32,355 nt of DNA from Oscillospiraceae bacterium (GCA_003526845.1 DPVM01000003.1:1-32355), one strand, 5' to 3'. Shown: positions 8,057-15,526, counted from the stretch's first letter. Notes: a model not told the origin generated them from the sequence alone. Program-made: numbers and translations.

Positions 8057-8758
8057 TTATGCTATTTCAAAAAACCACATTGAACACTTTGATTTATATT
8101 CTTTTTTATCAACGGAAGATTGCAAAAATGTCGCAGTAACCCTATCGTCAAGATTCAGACGGCTTTTCAGCTTTTGAGTCATTGCTTTTTCGTCAACAGA
8201 CGGATTTAGCAAATCCACGGTTTCATCATAATAATAAACACTCAAAATATAATTGCTTTTTGCGCTGTGTGAATAGTTGTTTAAAAAATCATTTATATCA
8301 TTTTTTGAAACTGTATAATCATAATCTTTTCCGCAATTATTCATATAATTCAGCAATTCTTCATCCGACAGCTGGACACCGATTATGCTTTTGTCAACAT
8401 TGCTTTGGAGCCATTCGGTGCACCACAATTCTATATCGTCGAGCTGATAATCGTCGAAAAATTTGCCGTTACAACGGTTGACATAAAAGTTTTTGCCGTT
8501 GTATTCAAACTCAAACGCAAAATCTTTCCATGCCAAATGTTGAAAAAACTCGTCCTTTGAGGCGTCCCAATATGCGCCTGCGTTGCGATGATCAACAAGC
8601 TTAAATTCGCTTTTATCCGCATCGTATTTATCGCACAAATATTCAACGGCTTTTGCTTTGGCACATGGATAAATCACCTTGTCAGCCGATACCCCAATGC
8701 CGATGCACAGTACAGCCGCAATCACAATAATAATTGCCGCCGCAACCCTCTTTTTCAT
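8057..8758 (-). CDS. Membrane-anchored protein of unknown function, partner of the lipase-LRR gene
   Basis: I do not recognise this 233-residue protein. It has one N-terminal hydrophobic segment (about 5-25) after a KKR start, so it is either anchored or secreted. The rest is an extracytoplasmic domain rich in Asp, Tyr and Asn with scattered Cys, including a WCTEWLQSNVD segment in its centre and a C-terminal SMWFFEIA. The start at 8758 follows GGAGGGGTGATG. It has a near-consensus promoter about 60 bases upstream, and the large exported lipase-LRR gene begins only 28 bases after its stop with no terminator between. The two therefore look like one transcription unit, suggesting they act together at the cell surface. 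That pairing is inference. Confidence 0.75.
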   Translation of the reverse strand: MKKRVAAAIIIVIAAVLCIGIGVSADKVIYPCAKAKAVEYLCDKYDADKSEFKLVDHRNAGAYWDASKDEFFQHLAWKDFAFEFEYNGKNFYVNRCNGKFFDDYQLDDIELWCTEWLQSNVDKSIIGVQLSDEELLNYMNNCGKDYDYTVSKNDINDFLNNYSHSAKSNYILSVYYYDETVDLLNPSVDEKAMTQKLKSRLNLDDRVTATFLQSSVDKKEYKSKCSMWFFEIA

Positions 8759-8819
8759 ACATCACCCCTCCATACCGAAAATCAACAAAAATTTCCGCAA
8801 TAATTTATTATTCAGTTTG

Positions 8820-8848
8820 ATTATATAACATAATCATTATTTTGTAAA
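8820..8848 (-). promoter_or_regulatory. Promoter of the 8758/8028 operon
   Basis: On the minus strand TTTACA (8843-8848) and a perfect TATAAT (8820-8825) are spaced by 17 bases, about 60 bases before the ATG at 8758. Confidence 0.8.
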
Positions 8849-8859
8849 TACCAAAGCAT

Positions 8860-8891
8860 AAAAAAGCACCGCAGGCGATATGGCTGCGGTG
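8860..8891 (-). terminator. Terminator of the 633-residue membrane protein gene
   Basis: CACCGCAG (8867-8874) and CTGCGGTG (8884-8891) form an eight-base GC-rich stem. On the minus strand it is followed by six T, 19 bases after the stop of the gene at 8910. It separates this gene from the next operon. Confidence 0.85.
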
Positions 8892-8909
8892 TTTTTAAAT
8901 AGGACTTGT

Positions 8910-10811
8910 TTATTTGATTTTAACCGTTTTTGCCTGAACGAATGTGTCGGCATCTTTATCAAATGTAACGGTTACGGTGTTACCCTTTTCAACAAGGAGA
9001 ACATCCATACACTCGGTAGCGGTAATATAATAATATTTGCCGTTGACCTTGAGATAAAATACCGTATTGCCGTTGTTAACGGTTGTTTTAATATCAGTTA
9101 CCTCACCTGTGACAGTTGTTGCGCCGCTTGTTGATGAAGAAGTATTATCACCGGTTGACGGCTGTGTTGTTGCTTCGTTTGACGATGAATTTGACGATGA
9201 ATCGTCATCATCCGTTACGGTTTGACCTTTCTTGGTGAGAGCCGCCTCGTAGTTTTCCTTCGCTTTTTTAAGGCAGGCGTTCTTTTTGCTGTATTCGCCC
9301 TCCATTACGCAATAGCCGACAATGGTTTTATCGTTAAGGCTGACATACGCATAGCCTTTAACCGTAAAATCATCACCGTAAAGCGACATAAAGTATGTTG
9401 GCTTGCCGCCGATGTTAAGCAGTATCGGGAAGGTCGGGCTGTAACCGTAGTTTTGAACAGCGTCTTTTGCGGAGCCCTGTGCAGAGCTTTCCTTTGCACC
9501 GCCGTTTTTATAATAGCGTGTTTCCTTTGTACGCTGGTTACAAAGAATGAAACCGAAGTTTGAGGTGTCGGATTTAAGCGAGGTTATGCCTGTGTAAACC
9601 CAAACGTCACCGTTAAGTGCAATATAACCGTTGCCGTCAGATGCAACATTTGCATCGTCCTGGAAGAAAATTGAGTTCCAAAAACCACCCGAAAGCTTGC
9701 CGTGATAGTTATACTGCTGAACGATGAGGTTTTCGCTGTAAACAACATCAATCCAGTTGAATTGCTTGTCTGATTTGATTTTATCAATATCGTGATATTC
9801 GCTCTTACCGTTCAAAGCGTCGGTAATGATTACGCCCTTGACATCTGTGCCGCCGAACAAACCGATTGTTTTGTCGAGCACCGGAGTAATCCAATACGGA
9901 TGGCCGCTGTCGTCAAGTTCGAAATTAGGAGTATCCATAATAGCGCTCGGATACTGAAAACGAAGGTGACGAACAAGTTTTTCGTTGAAAAGCTCGGACG
10001 GAGAATATGTGATTCCCGAGCCGAACTGCTTTGCGCAGTCAACGGCATATGCAGTTTGGTTGACAACATCAATAACCATATACGCCGGGATACCGTGCTT
10101 TGTGTTGTTGAGCCACTTAAACGCATCGGCATATTCAAGATACGCAACCCTTACCGGACTGTCCTTATCAAATTTGACTGTTCTGCCGTCGCCTGCGTTG
10201 ACGATTTGACCGGAGAAGTTGATTTGAGTTGAAACAGATGATACAACATACTGGCTCATATATTCATCGAGAGAGCCAAGTTCCTGATCGGCAAGCGCCT
10301 CTGCCGTTGCACTGTCAAGCTGAGGAACCTCGTCATATTTAATATCCTTGAAATCTTCAGAGAAATTGCTGTTCTTAACTTGCATAATATTGCTGTAATC
10401 GGTTGCTCTGAACAATGTGCAGCCGACAACAAAGCCGACACCCATAACAACAAGCAACACGCCGACAATAATCAAAGGTATGATAGATTTTTTCTTTGCA
10501 TACTCTCTGCGCTCAATCTTTTTGCGTGCACCGATAACAATTGCAAAAGATGCGCAAAAAACAGCAATGAGAATAAGCAAAAATACATAAAAATCGGTTG
10601 ATTTGAAATTGAGTGCAGGAATCATCATATAATACACACCGAAGCCGACAATCGCTGTGATTAAAAATGAAATCAAGATTTTAAGCGGAAGTTTCGGAGG
10701 CGTTACAACAACCTCAACATCCGTTGATTTTGTGGGCCATTTGAATTTTGACTTGAAGTTTTCGATAACCTCGTCGGCATCATAGTCCATATTTGGAATT
10801 TTATCGCTCAT
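8910..10811 (-). CDS. Three-helix membrane protein with large extracytoplasmic domain and C-terminal OB-like domain
   Basis: I do not recognise a named family for this 633-residue protein. The N-terminus (about 45 residues) is cytosolic and charged. Three hydrophobic helices follow (about 43-68, 74-96, 110-132), then a large, well-ordered domain (about 150-535) with many Tyr/Trp/Gly and segments such as HPYWITPVLDKTIGLFGGTDVKGV. A Ser/Asn/Thr/Asp-rich linker (about 545-575) joins this to a C-terminal 65-residue beta-rich domain beginning VTGEVTDIKTTV, which reads like a small OB-fold (tRNA_anti/bOB-type) domain. It is well translated (GGAG before ATG 10811), with a near-consensus promoter and its own terminator, so it is a single-gene unit. 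Its role is probably in the envelope. The OB-fold assignment is inference from strand pattern only. Confidence 0.75.
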   Translation of the reverse strand: MSDKIPNMDYDADEVIENFKSKFKWPTKSTDVEVVVTPPKLPLKILISFLITAIVGFGVYYMMIPALNFKSTDFYVFLLILIAVFCASFAIVIGARKKIERREYAKKKSIIPLIIVGVLLVVMGVGFVVGCTLFRATDYSNIMQVKNSNFSEDFKDIKYDEVPQLDSATAEALADQELGSLDEYMSQYVVSSVSTQINFSGQIVNAGDGRTVKFDKDSPVRVAYLEYADAFKWLNNTKHGIPAYMVIDVVNQTAYAVDCAKQFGSGITYSPSELFNEKLVRHLRFQYPSAIMDTPNFELDDSGHPYWITPVLDKTIGLFGGTDVKGVIITDALNGKSEYHDIDKIKSDKQFNWIDVVYSENLIVQQYNYHGKLSGGFWNSIFFQDDANVASDGNGYIALNGDVWVYTGITSLKSDTSNFGFILCNQRTKETRYYKNGGAKESSAQGSAKDAVQNYGYSPTFPILLNIGGKPTYFMSLYGDDFTVKGYAYVSLNDKTIVGYCVMEGEYSKKNACLKKAKENYEAALTKKGQTVTDDDDSSSNSSSNEATTQPSTGDNTSSSTSGATTVTGEVTDIKTTVNNGNTVFYLKVNGKYYYITATECMDVLLVEKGNTVTVTFDKDADTFVQAKTVKIK

Positions 10812-10841
10812 AGAAATACTCCGTTCTTTAATAGTGAAACA

Positions 10842-10870
10842 ATTATACTATATAGCGCGTGCTTTGGCAA
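10842..10870 (-). promoter_or_regulatory. Promoter of the 633-residue membrane protein gene
   Basis: On the minus strand TTGCCA (10865-10870) and a perfect TATAAT (10842-10847) are 17 bases apart, about 30 bases before the ATG. Confidence 0.8.
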
Positions 10871-10923
10871 TAATATTTTAATTTTGTTCACAATTATATA
10901 TTTTGGTAAAAATCTAATTTGAC

Positions 10924-10955
10924 AAAAAACAAAGCCGTTCGACAGAACGGCTTTG
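10924..10955 (-). terminator. Terminator of the lipoprotein gene
   Basis: CAAAGCCGTTC (10930-10940) and GAACGGCTTTG (10945-10955) form a perfect 11-base stem with a four-base loop. On the minus strand six T follow. The hairpin begins 15 bases after the stop of the gene at 10971. Confidence 0.92.
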
Positions 10956-10970
10956 AAATTATTAAATCAA

Positions 10971-11948
10971 TTATTTAAGTTTGATTTGCTTTGATTTGTA
11001 AATATAATCAGCTGATGCAGGATAGTGGTTTTTGTAAGTGATGTCAAGAGTAGCGTTCTTATTTCTGATAACGGTTACATTTGCGTGTGAAACGGCAACC
11101 TTAACATTCATTTGATAATCAGCCTCAACGATTTCCTTTGTTGAAGTGTTAATCTTGATTGTACCCGTACCGCCTTTGTAGTTAACCTTTACGTTATCCT
11201 TAGCGTCGCCTTCTGCCCATGTAAGAAGAGTAATTTGGCTTACTGCGCCGCCGATATCACCGAGAACTTCAAAGAATCTGCCCTGTGAGTCATCACCACG
11301 CATTGACATTTCAGCTGCCTTAGGCTGAATTGTAAGGGTGATTGTGCCGTCTTTGTTATCCTTTACATTTGATGCAAGAATATCATCGCCTGTGAGAGTT
11401 GATGTTCTGTAGTCATGCGCATTCTTTTCCTTACCTTCTTTAACACCCTCGCTGTTGTTGTCGAGCTTAGGATCTCTGTTGTTACAAGGAACAAGGCCGT
11501 AAACGCCTGCTTTAAACAAGCCGTTAACAATACCCGGAACAAGGCTGTTAATAGTTGAGTTTTTCTGACCGTCAACAAGAATATTATCGACTTTCAAATC
11601 CTCATCGCCGAGCAATTTGTAGAAAGTGCAATCCTTGCCGTCCTTATCAACATAAGTAGCTGTTAATGTCTTAGTATAGTTATAAGCTTCTACATAATAC
11701 TTAGCAACATCATCGTTTGTCTTGAAGTCAACGCCGCCGTATGTACCTGCTTTAAGCTCGTCGATAACCGGCTTATCCTCGTCAGCGCCCTCTTCCTCTT
11801 TTGTTTGATTCCAAGTGCCTGCCTTAATCTCGTTGATAGCTCCGATGGTTGCGTTAGTAACATAGTTCATTTTTGCACAACCTGCAAATGCTGCGCAAAT
11901 TGCTGCAACTAATACTACACACAAAATCTTTTTAACTGTTTTTTTCAT
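10971..11948 (-). CDS. Predicted lipoprotein of unknown function
   Basis: The 325-residue protein has a lipoprotein signal peptide: a KK start, a hydrophobic stretch, then FAGC with the modified Cys at about residue 24. It is therefore expected on the outer face of the membrane. After the lipobox come two related short segments, EIKAGTWN and ELKAGTYG, around an acidic linker. The remaining beta-rich domain is dominated by Thr, Lys, Asp and Asn and ends YIYKSKQIKLK. No enzymatic motif is visible. The family is unknown to me. A weak promoter may lie at 12023-12051, and a strong terminator follows. It is next to, but separately terminated from, another envelope protein gene, so shared function is only suggested. 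Confidence 0.8.
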   Translation of the reverse strand: MKKTVKKILCVVLVAAICAAFAGCAKMNYVTNATIGAINEIKAGTWNQTKEEEGADEDKPVIDELKAGTYGGVDFKTNDDVAKYYVEAYNYTKTLTATYVDKDGKDCTFYKLLGDEDLKVDNILVDGQKNSTINSLVPGIVNGLFKAGVYGLVPCNNRDPKLDNNSEGVKEGKEKNAHDYRTSTLTGDDILASNVKDNKDGTITLTIQPKAAEMSMRGDDSQGRFFEVLGDIGGAVSQITLLTWAEGDAKDNVKVNYKGGTGTIKINTSTKEIVEADYQMNVKVAVSHANVTVIRNKNATLDITYKNHYPASADYIYKSKQIKLK

Positions 11949-12022
11949 TATTGGGGTTCCCCTTTCACGATATATATGTTCTCATAAATGAAAATAACAC
12001 AAATCGAAAACATTACATATTA

Positions 12023-12051
12023 AATTTATTATAAATCGGACAAAAAGTCAA
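12023..12051 (-). promoter_or_regulatory. Possible promoter of the lipoprotein gene
   Basis: On the minus strand TTGACT (12046-12051) is 17 bases from TAAATT (12023-12028). The -35 is good and the -10 weak; a nearby TATAAT is at the wrong distance. Confidence 0.35.
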
Positions 12052-12104
12052 TAGTAAAATTCAAAATAAATTAAAAACTTTCAAAAAATTGTAACATTTT
12101 TCAG

Positions 12105-12133
12105 TTGTTTATGAATTTATTATATGTTATAAT
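12105..12133 (+). promoter_or_regulatory. Promoter of the zinc-ribbon/C_GCAxxG operon
   Basis: TTGTTT (12105-12110) and a perfect TATAAT (12128-12133) are 17 bases apart. The start codon at 12204 follows about 65 bases later. Confidence 0.6.
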
Positions 12134-12203
12134 TCAAAAAAGACAGTTTTTTATACAATTATACATAATATATACCACTATCATGATACAGCGAGGGATT
12201 TTT

Positions 12204-13016
12204 ATGAGATGCAGAAACTGCGGATGTGAAAATGACGACAATTTATATATATGCCAAAACTGCGGTTCACCGCTTTATGACGAGGGTGAAGGACCGATAA
12301 CAGACGAACCTTCGCACGAACAGCAGAACAACACCGCAAATCAAACGCAGGTGTTTGACATTAATTCGGCAAGTGCGCCGGGCGGAGAATACCAAAATTA
12401 CTCCCAAAGTGCTCAAAATCAAGGTGAATATTCTGCAAATCCTGCACAAAACACAAGTTCACCGGCTCCTAACGGCGATGATGAGCAGGAAAAGAAGAAA
12501 AAGCAGCAAACAATTATAATAATAGCCGTTTTATCGGTTGTTTTGGTTGCCGTAATCGTGGGCACGATTTTTGCCGTTGCACACAAAAAGAGCAGCAACA
12601 CTCCGAGTGAAAGCTCATCGTTCTCGACATCACAAACCGAAAGCACATCTTCGACGAGAGCATATTCGTCAACAACAAAATTTACTACGGAAAGCACGAC
12701 GGCTTCAACAACCGCACCTACACAAACCACAACCACCACTACCGCACCGGTGACATACACAGTATCGGTCAGCGTTGACGGCGAGGGCGGCGGCTCTGTC
12801 AGCGGCGGCGGAAGCTACAAAAGCGGCAAGCGTGTAACGGTTGTTGCCGCACCCGATGAAGGATATGAATTTAAGGGCTGGTATTCGGGCGATTCCCTTA
12901 TGTCCACAAGCCGTGCTTATTCGTTCCAAGCGTCACAAAACATTGATTTGACAGCAAAATTCGCACCGTCACAGACAAGCGGCAATATTCCGAATGCAGA
13001 CGGAGGCGAGGATTAA
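12204..13016 (+). CDS. Zinc-ribbon membrane protein with extracytoplasmic InlB B-repeat-like domain
   Basis: This 270-residue protein has four parts. The first is a cytosolic zinc ribbon with Cys3, Cys6, Cys17 and Cys20 (MRCRNCGC...ICQNC). A disordered Gln/Asn-rich stretch follows. Then comes one transmembrane helix (about 102-126) preceded by a run of Lys, which fixes the N-terminus inside. Outside lies a long Ser/Thr linker (about 129-183), then a divergent InlB B-repeat/Flg_new-like domain (about 184-255) with the hallmark GYEFKGWYSGD and a closing LTAKFAP. Such proteins are widespread in Clostridia; the function is not known. I chose the start at 12204 because GCGAGGGA lies just upstream and the zinc ribbon begins there; the open frame from 12105 covers the promoter. 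Its stop overlaps the next start (TAATG), indicating translational coupling. Confidence 0.85.
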   Translation: MRCRNCGCENDDNLYICQNCGSPLYDEGEGPITDEPSHEQQNNTANQTQVFDINSASAPGGEYQNYSQSAQNQGEYSANPAQNTSSPAPNGDDEQEKKKKQQTIIIIAVLSVVLVAVIVGTIFAVAHKKSSNTPSESSSFSTSQTESTSSTRAYSSTTKFTTESTTASTTAPTQTTTTTTAPVTYTVSVSVDGEGGGSVSGGGSYKSGKRVTVVAAPDEGYEFKGWYSGDSLMSTSRAYSFQASQNIDLTAKFAPSQTSGNIPNADGGED

Positions 13017-13486
13017 TGACACGCGGCGAAAAAGCAAAAGAATATTTTTTGCAGGGGTATAATTGCTCACAGTCGGTGGCAATGGCTTTTTCCGATTTAA
13101 TCGGCATGGACGAGGCGCAAATTGCAAGGGCTGTTTGCGGATTCGGCGGCGGAATCGGCAGAATGAGAGAGGTTTGCGGCACAATTTCGGGCGCAACATT
13201 TGTGCTCTCAATGCTTTACGGATACAACGACCCAAAGGATTTTGCCAATAAAAAAAGCATTTATTGCGATGTTCAGAGCGTTGCAAATAAATTCAAGGAA
13301 GCAAACGGCTCAATCATTTGCCGCGAGCTTTTAGGGCTTGACAAGGCGGCAAAAACACCGCCAACTCCCGAAAAACGAACTCAGCAGTATTACAAAAAGC
13401 GCCCGTGTGCAGATCTTTGCTCAGACTGTGCAGGATTTCTCGAGGAATACATCGCTCAAAAGCAAAATATTGCTCAACAAGCATAA
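13016..13486 (+). CDS. C_GCAxxG_C_C family protein (putative redox protein)
   Basis: The 156-residue protein shows the family pattern of spaced cysteines. GYNCSQSVAMAF with Cys17 is followed by AVCGFGGGIGR with Cys41 and REVCGTISGA with Cys54, where the family usually reads CGAxxG. Further Cys occur near residue 88, in IICRELLG and in the tail CADLCSDC. The family is named for this pattern and is presumed to be redox-active or metal-binding; no reaction is established. It has no signal peptide, so it is cytosolic. The start overlaps the stop of the zinc-ribbon gene by one base (TAATG), with GGAGGCGAGG inside the upstream gene as ribosome binding site. The two are therefore made in a fixed ratio. 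No clear terminator follows before the tRNA promoter. Confidence 0.88.
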   Translation: MTRGEKAKEYFLQGYNCSQSVAMAFSDLIGMDEAQIARAVCGFGGGIGRMREVCGTISGATFVLSMLYGYNDPKDFANKKSIYCDVQSVANKFKEANGSIICRELLGLDKAAKTPPTPEKRTQQYYKKRPCADLCSDCAGFLEEYIAQKQNIAQQA

Positions 13487-13566
13487 AAATCGGGCAATAA
13501 TTTAACAATACGCTCAATCGAAACACATTTTCATCATATAATAATCAAATAATAATCAAAAAACGC

Positions 13567-13595
13567 TTGCATTTTGCTCTGTAATATGTTATAGT
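13567..13595 (+). promoter_or_regulatory. tRNA-Arg promoter
   Basis: TTGCAT (13567-13572) and TATAGT (13590-13595) are 17 bases apart, placing the start about 25 bases before the mature tRNA. Confidence 0.75.
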
Positions 13596-13626
13596 ATTTG
13601 AGCAAAAGCGATGAGCGATTGCATAT

Positions 13627-13703
13627 GCGCCGGTAGCTCAGCTGGATAGAGTGACTGGCTACGAACCAGTAGGTCGGGGGTTCGAGTCCCTTCCGGCGTA
13701 CCA
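13627..13703 (+). tRNA. tRNA-Arg(ACG)
   Basis: The sequence folds as a full cloverleaf. The acceptor GCGCCGG pairs with CCGGCGT (with a closing G-U), and the D arm is GCTC...GAGT. The anticodon stem ACTGG/CCAGT encloses the loop CTACGAA with anticodon ACG, and the T arm is GGGGG-TTCGAGT-CCCTT. CCA is encoded (13701-13703). ACG is the arginine isoacceptor whose A34 is normally edited to inosine to read CGU, CGC and CGA. Confidence 0.97.
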
Positions 13704-13883
13704 AAATAACCGTTAGGATTTATTCCTGACGGTTATTTTATTATTTTGGGTTGTAGGGACTCGAACACCATATACAAAAACTGACGCACCACCGTACGGC
13801 AGTTTTTGAGAGGAGAAGCATATGAAGTGATTGTTAATGATTGCTTTAGCAATTATTTTAATCACGGAATATGTTTGGACGAA
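13696..13883 (+). repeat. Structured tandem repeat, unit 1 (downstream of tRNA-Arg)
   Basis: This 188-base unit starts with the last eight bases of the tRNA (GCGTACCA). In order it holds the terminator hairpin; GGGTTGTAGGGACTCGAAC, whose inner part is the reverse complement of the tRNA T arm; and a 53-base core identical in unit 2 (13765-13817), which contains hairpin AAAAACTG/CAGTTTTT (13776-13783 with 13800-13807). The last part is a composite hairpin: P1 CATAT/ATATG (13819-13823 with 13869-13873), internal loop GAA/GGA, P2 GTGATT/AATCAC (13827-13832 with 13860-13865) and P3 of nine pairs (13836-13844 with 13849-13857). No protein-coding ORF here is credible. Confidence 0.8.
13703..13740 (+). 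terminator. tRNA-Arg terminator hairpin (first helix of repeat unit 1)
   Basis: A 16-base stem (13703-13718 with 13724-13739) starts at the last base of the tRNA and has A-tract and T-tract flanks. It contains one U-G pair (13714/13728) that would be an A-C mismatch on the other strand, so it functions on the plus strand. Confidence 0.85.
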
Positions 13884-14096
13884 GCGTACCAAAAAAAGCG
13901 AAGTAGATATTTATCTGCTTCGCTATTTTTATTATTTCGGGTTGTAGGGACTCGAACCTTAGAGGGTGTGCGCAGCACACCATATACAAAAACTGACGCA
14001 CCACCGTACGGCAGTTTTTGAGAGGAGAAACATACGAAGTGTTTGTTACGATTTTGCTCTGCAAAATTGTTTAAACACGGAGTGTGTTTCGACGAA
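13884..14096 (+). repeat. Structured tandem repeat, unit 2
   Basis: This 213-base unit begins again with GCGTACCA. A hairpin follows (13897-13908 with 13913-13924) with no sequence identity to that of unit 1 but the same layout, including a U-G pair at the same place. The same tRNA-T-arm-like string comes next, then an extra hairpin GGTGTGC/GCACACC (13965-13971 with 13975-13981) missing from unit 1, and the identical 53-base core (13977-14029). The composite hairpin is P1 CATAC/GTGTG (14031-14035 with 14082-14086), loop GAA/GGA, P2 GTGTTT/AAACAC (14039-14044 with 14073-14078) and P3 of ten pairs (14048-14057 with 14061-14070). It ends four bases before the mgtE stop codon, and its palindromic hairpins may also end mgtE transcripts. 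Confidence 0.8.
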
Positions 14097-14100
14097 AGAA

Positions 14101-15495
14101 TCACGCTATATGCGCAATATTAATCAAAAGTACCCATGACAAACCATAATATATAACAACTGCCACTAAATCATTTACGGTTGTAATAAGCGGCCCGGAC
14201 GCAACTGCCGGGTCGATTTTTATTTTTTTGAAAAACATCGGTACAAGCGTTCCGACAAGGCTTGATATTATCATTGCAAGCAGGAGTGACACACCGACAC
14301 AAAACGAAATCAAAAATGCGTGAGCGACATCATATCCTTTAAACAAATGGATATAACCCCCGAGAGATACAACCGCGAGTATACCCAAAAGCAGTCCGTT
14401 TGCAATTCCGACCTTTGTTTCTTTAAACACCAATTTGATTTTTTCCTTTGCTCCGAGTTCTTCATCCATAAGCACACGAATTGTAACGGCGAGCGACTGA
14501 GTGCCGACATTGCCTGCCATATCAAGAACCAACGACTGAAAACAAATGACTATCGGAAGAATTGCAACAACGCCCTCGAAAACACCGACAACGCTTGAAA
14601 CAGCCATTCCCAAAACCAGCAAAATAATAAGCCACGGCAAGCGCTTTCTTATGCTTTGTCTTGTTGTTTCGTTCAAATCTTCTTCTGCGGTCAAACCGGC
14701 AAGTTTTGCATAATCTTCGCCCATTTCATCGTCAACCGCCTCAACAACATCCTGCGCTGTAATGATGCCGATTATTTCGTTGTTGCCATTCAAAACCGGG
14801 AGCGAATCCTCGGCATAATCCTTTATTTCTTCAATACAGTCGGATATTTTTTCATCGGCAAGAAGATACGGATATGAATATGTAATAAGCGAATCAAGCG
14901 AATCGTTTTGCCTTGCGATAATCAAATCCTTTAAATCAATTGCGCCGCTGAATTTGCCGTTTTCATCAGTGACATAAATCGTTGAAATATTATCGTTGTC
15001 GCCTGCCTGACGAATAAGTTCGTGCATTGCACAACGAATATCGAGTGTTTTTGAAATGCAGATATAATTTGTTGTAATCAAACTGCCGATTTCGTCCTCA
15101 TCATACGAACTGATAAGCTGAATATCCGCCTTGACATCATCGTCAAGATTCGGGCGCAATTTTTCCTTAATGCGCTCGTCAACTTTTTCAAGCAAATCTG
15201 CCGCATCGTCGGAGTCCATTTCATTAATAATATCGGCGAGTTTTTTAACACCAAGCTCATCGATATACTGCTCCGGCTCCTCGACATAAGCCAAAATATC
15301 TGACACCCACTCATCGCCCAAAATATCATAAAGCGACAAACGCTCCTGTTTAGTCAAATACTCTAAGCTTTGAGCGATATCGTTTTCGTGGTAGTCATTA
15401 AGCTTTTCAATCAGTTCATCTTTATCTAAATTGCTCCTTATTACGGATATGATTTCGTCCGTAACATTAGGAGCTTTTAATACTTTGTTTTCCAT
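14101..15495 (-). CDS. mgtE: Magnesium transporter MgtE
   Basis: MgtE is a Mg2+-selective channel of the cytoplasmic membrane, gated by its own cytosolic Mg2+-sensing domains. The 464-residue protein has the acidic N domain (about 1-130), a pair of CBS domains (about 135-260), a connecting helix and five membrane helices from about residue 285. The last helices carry the conserved pore segment DPAVASGPLITTVNDLVAV with its Asp. The length is normal. ATG 15495 (MENKVLKAPN) is fixed by GGAGG six bases upstream; the open frame to 15600 crosses a terminator and is not used. Upstream lies a 230-base leader with its own promoter, a 27-codon upstream ORF and a terminator. Expression is therefore probably controlled by attenuation, plausibly in response to Mg2+. 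It converges on the tRNA-Arg repeat region. Confidence 0.95.
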   Translation of the reverse strand: MENKVLKAPNVTDEIISVIRSNLDKDELIEKLNDYHENDIAQSLEYLTKQERLSLYDILGDEWVSDILAYVEEPEQYIDELGVKKLADIINEMDSDDAADLLEKVDERIKEKLRPNLDDDVKADIQLISSYDEDEIGSLITTNYICISKTLDIRCAMHELIRQAGDNDNISTIYVTDENGKFSGAIDLKDLIIARQNDSLDSLITYSYPYLLADEKISDCIEEIKDYAEDSLPVLNGNNEIIGIITAQDVVEAVDDEMGEDYAKLAGLTAEEDLNETTRQSIRKRLPWLIILLVLGMAVSSVVGVFEGVVAILPIVICFQSLVLDMAGNVGTQSLAVTIRVLMDEELGAKEKIKLVFKETKVGIANGLLLGILAVVSLGGYIHLFKGYDVAHAFLISFCVGVSLLLAMIISSLVGTLVPMFFKKIKIDPAVASGPLITTVNDLVAVVIYYGLSWVLLINIAHIA

Positions 15496-15526
15496 TTCAG
15501 CCTCCGTTTCCGCCAAAAAAGGGCAT

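Noticed and set aside
13748..13766. Possible second tRNA on the minus strand (T-arm-like GTTCGAGTCCCTAC)
   Set aside because: Only the T-arm string is present; no D arm, anticodon arm or acceptor partner can be folded around it, and no CCA follows.
13806..14104. Small ORFs on both strands across the tandem repeat units
   Set aside because: They change between the two units, have no conserved start (ATG in unit 1 is ACG in unit 2), and the substitutions follow RNA pairing, not codons.
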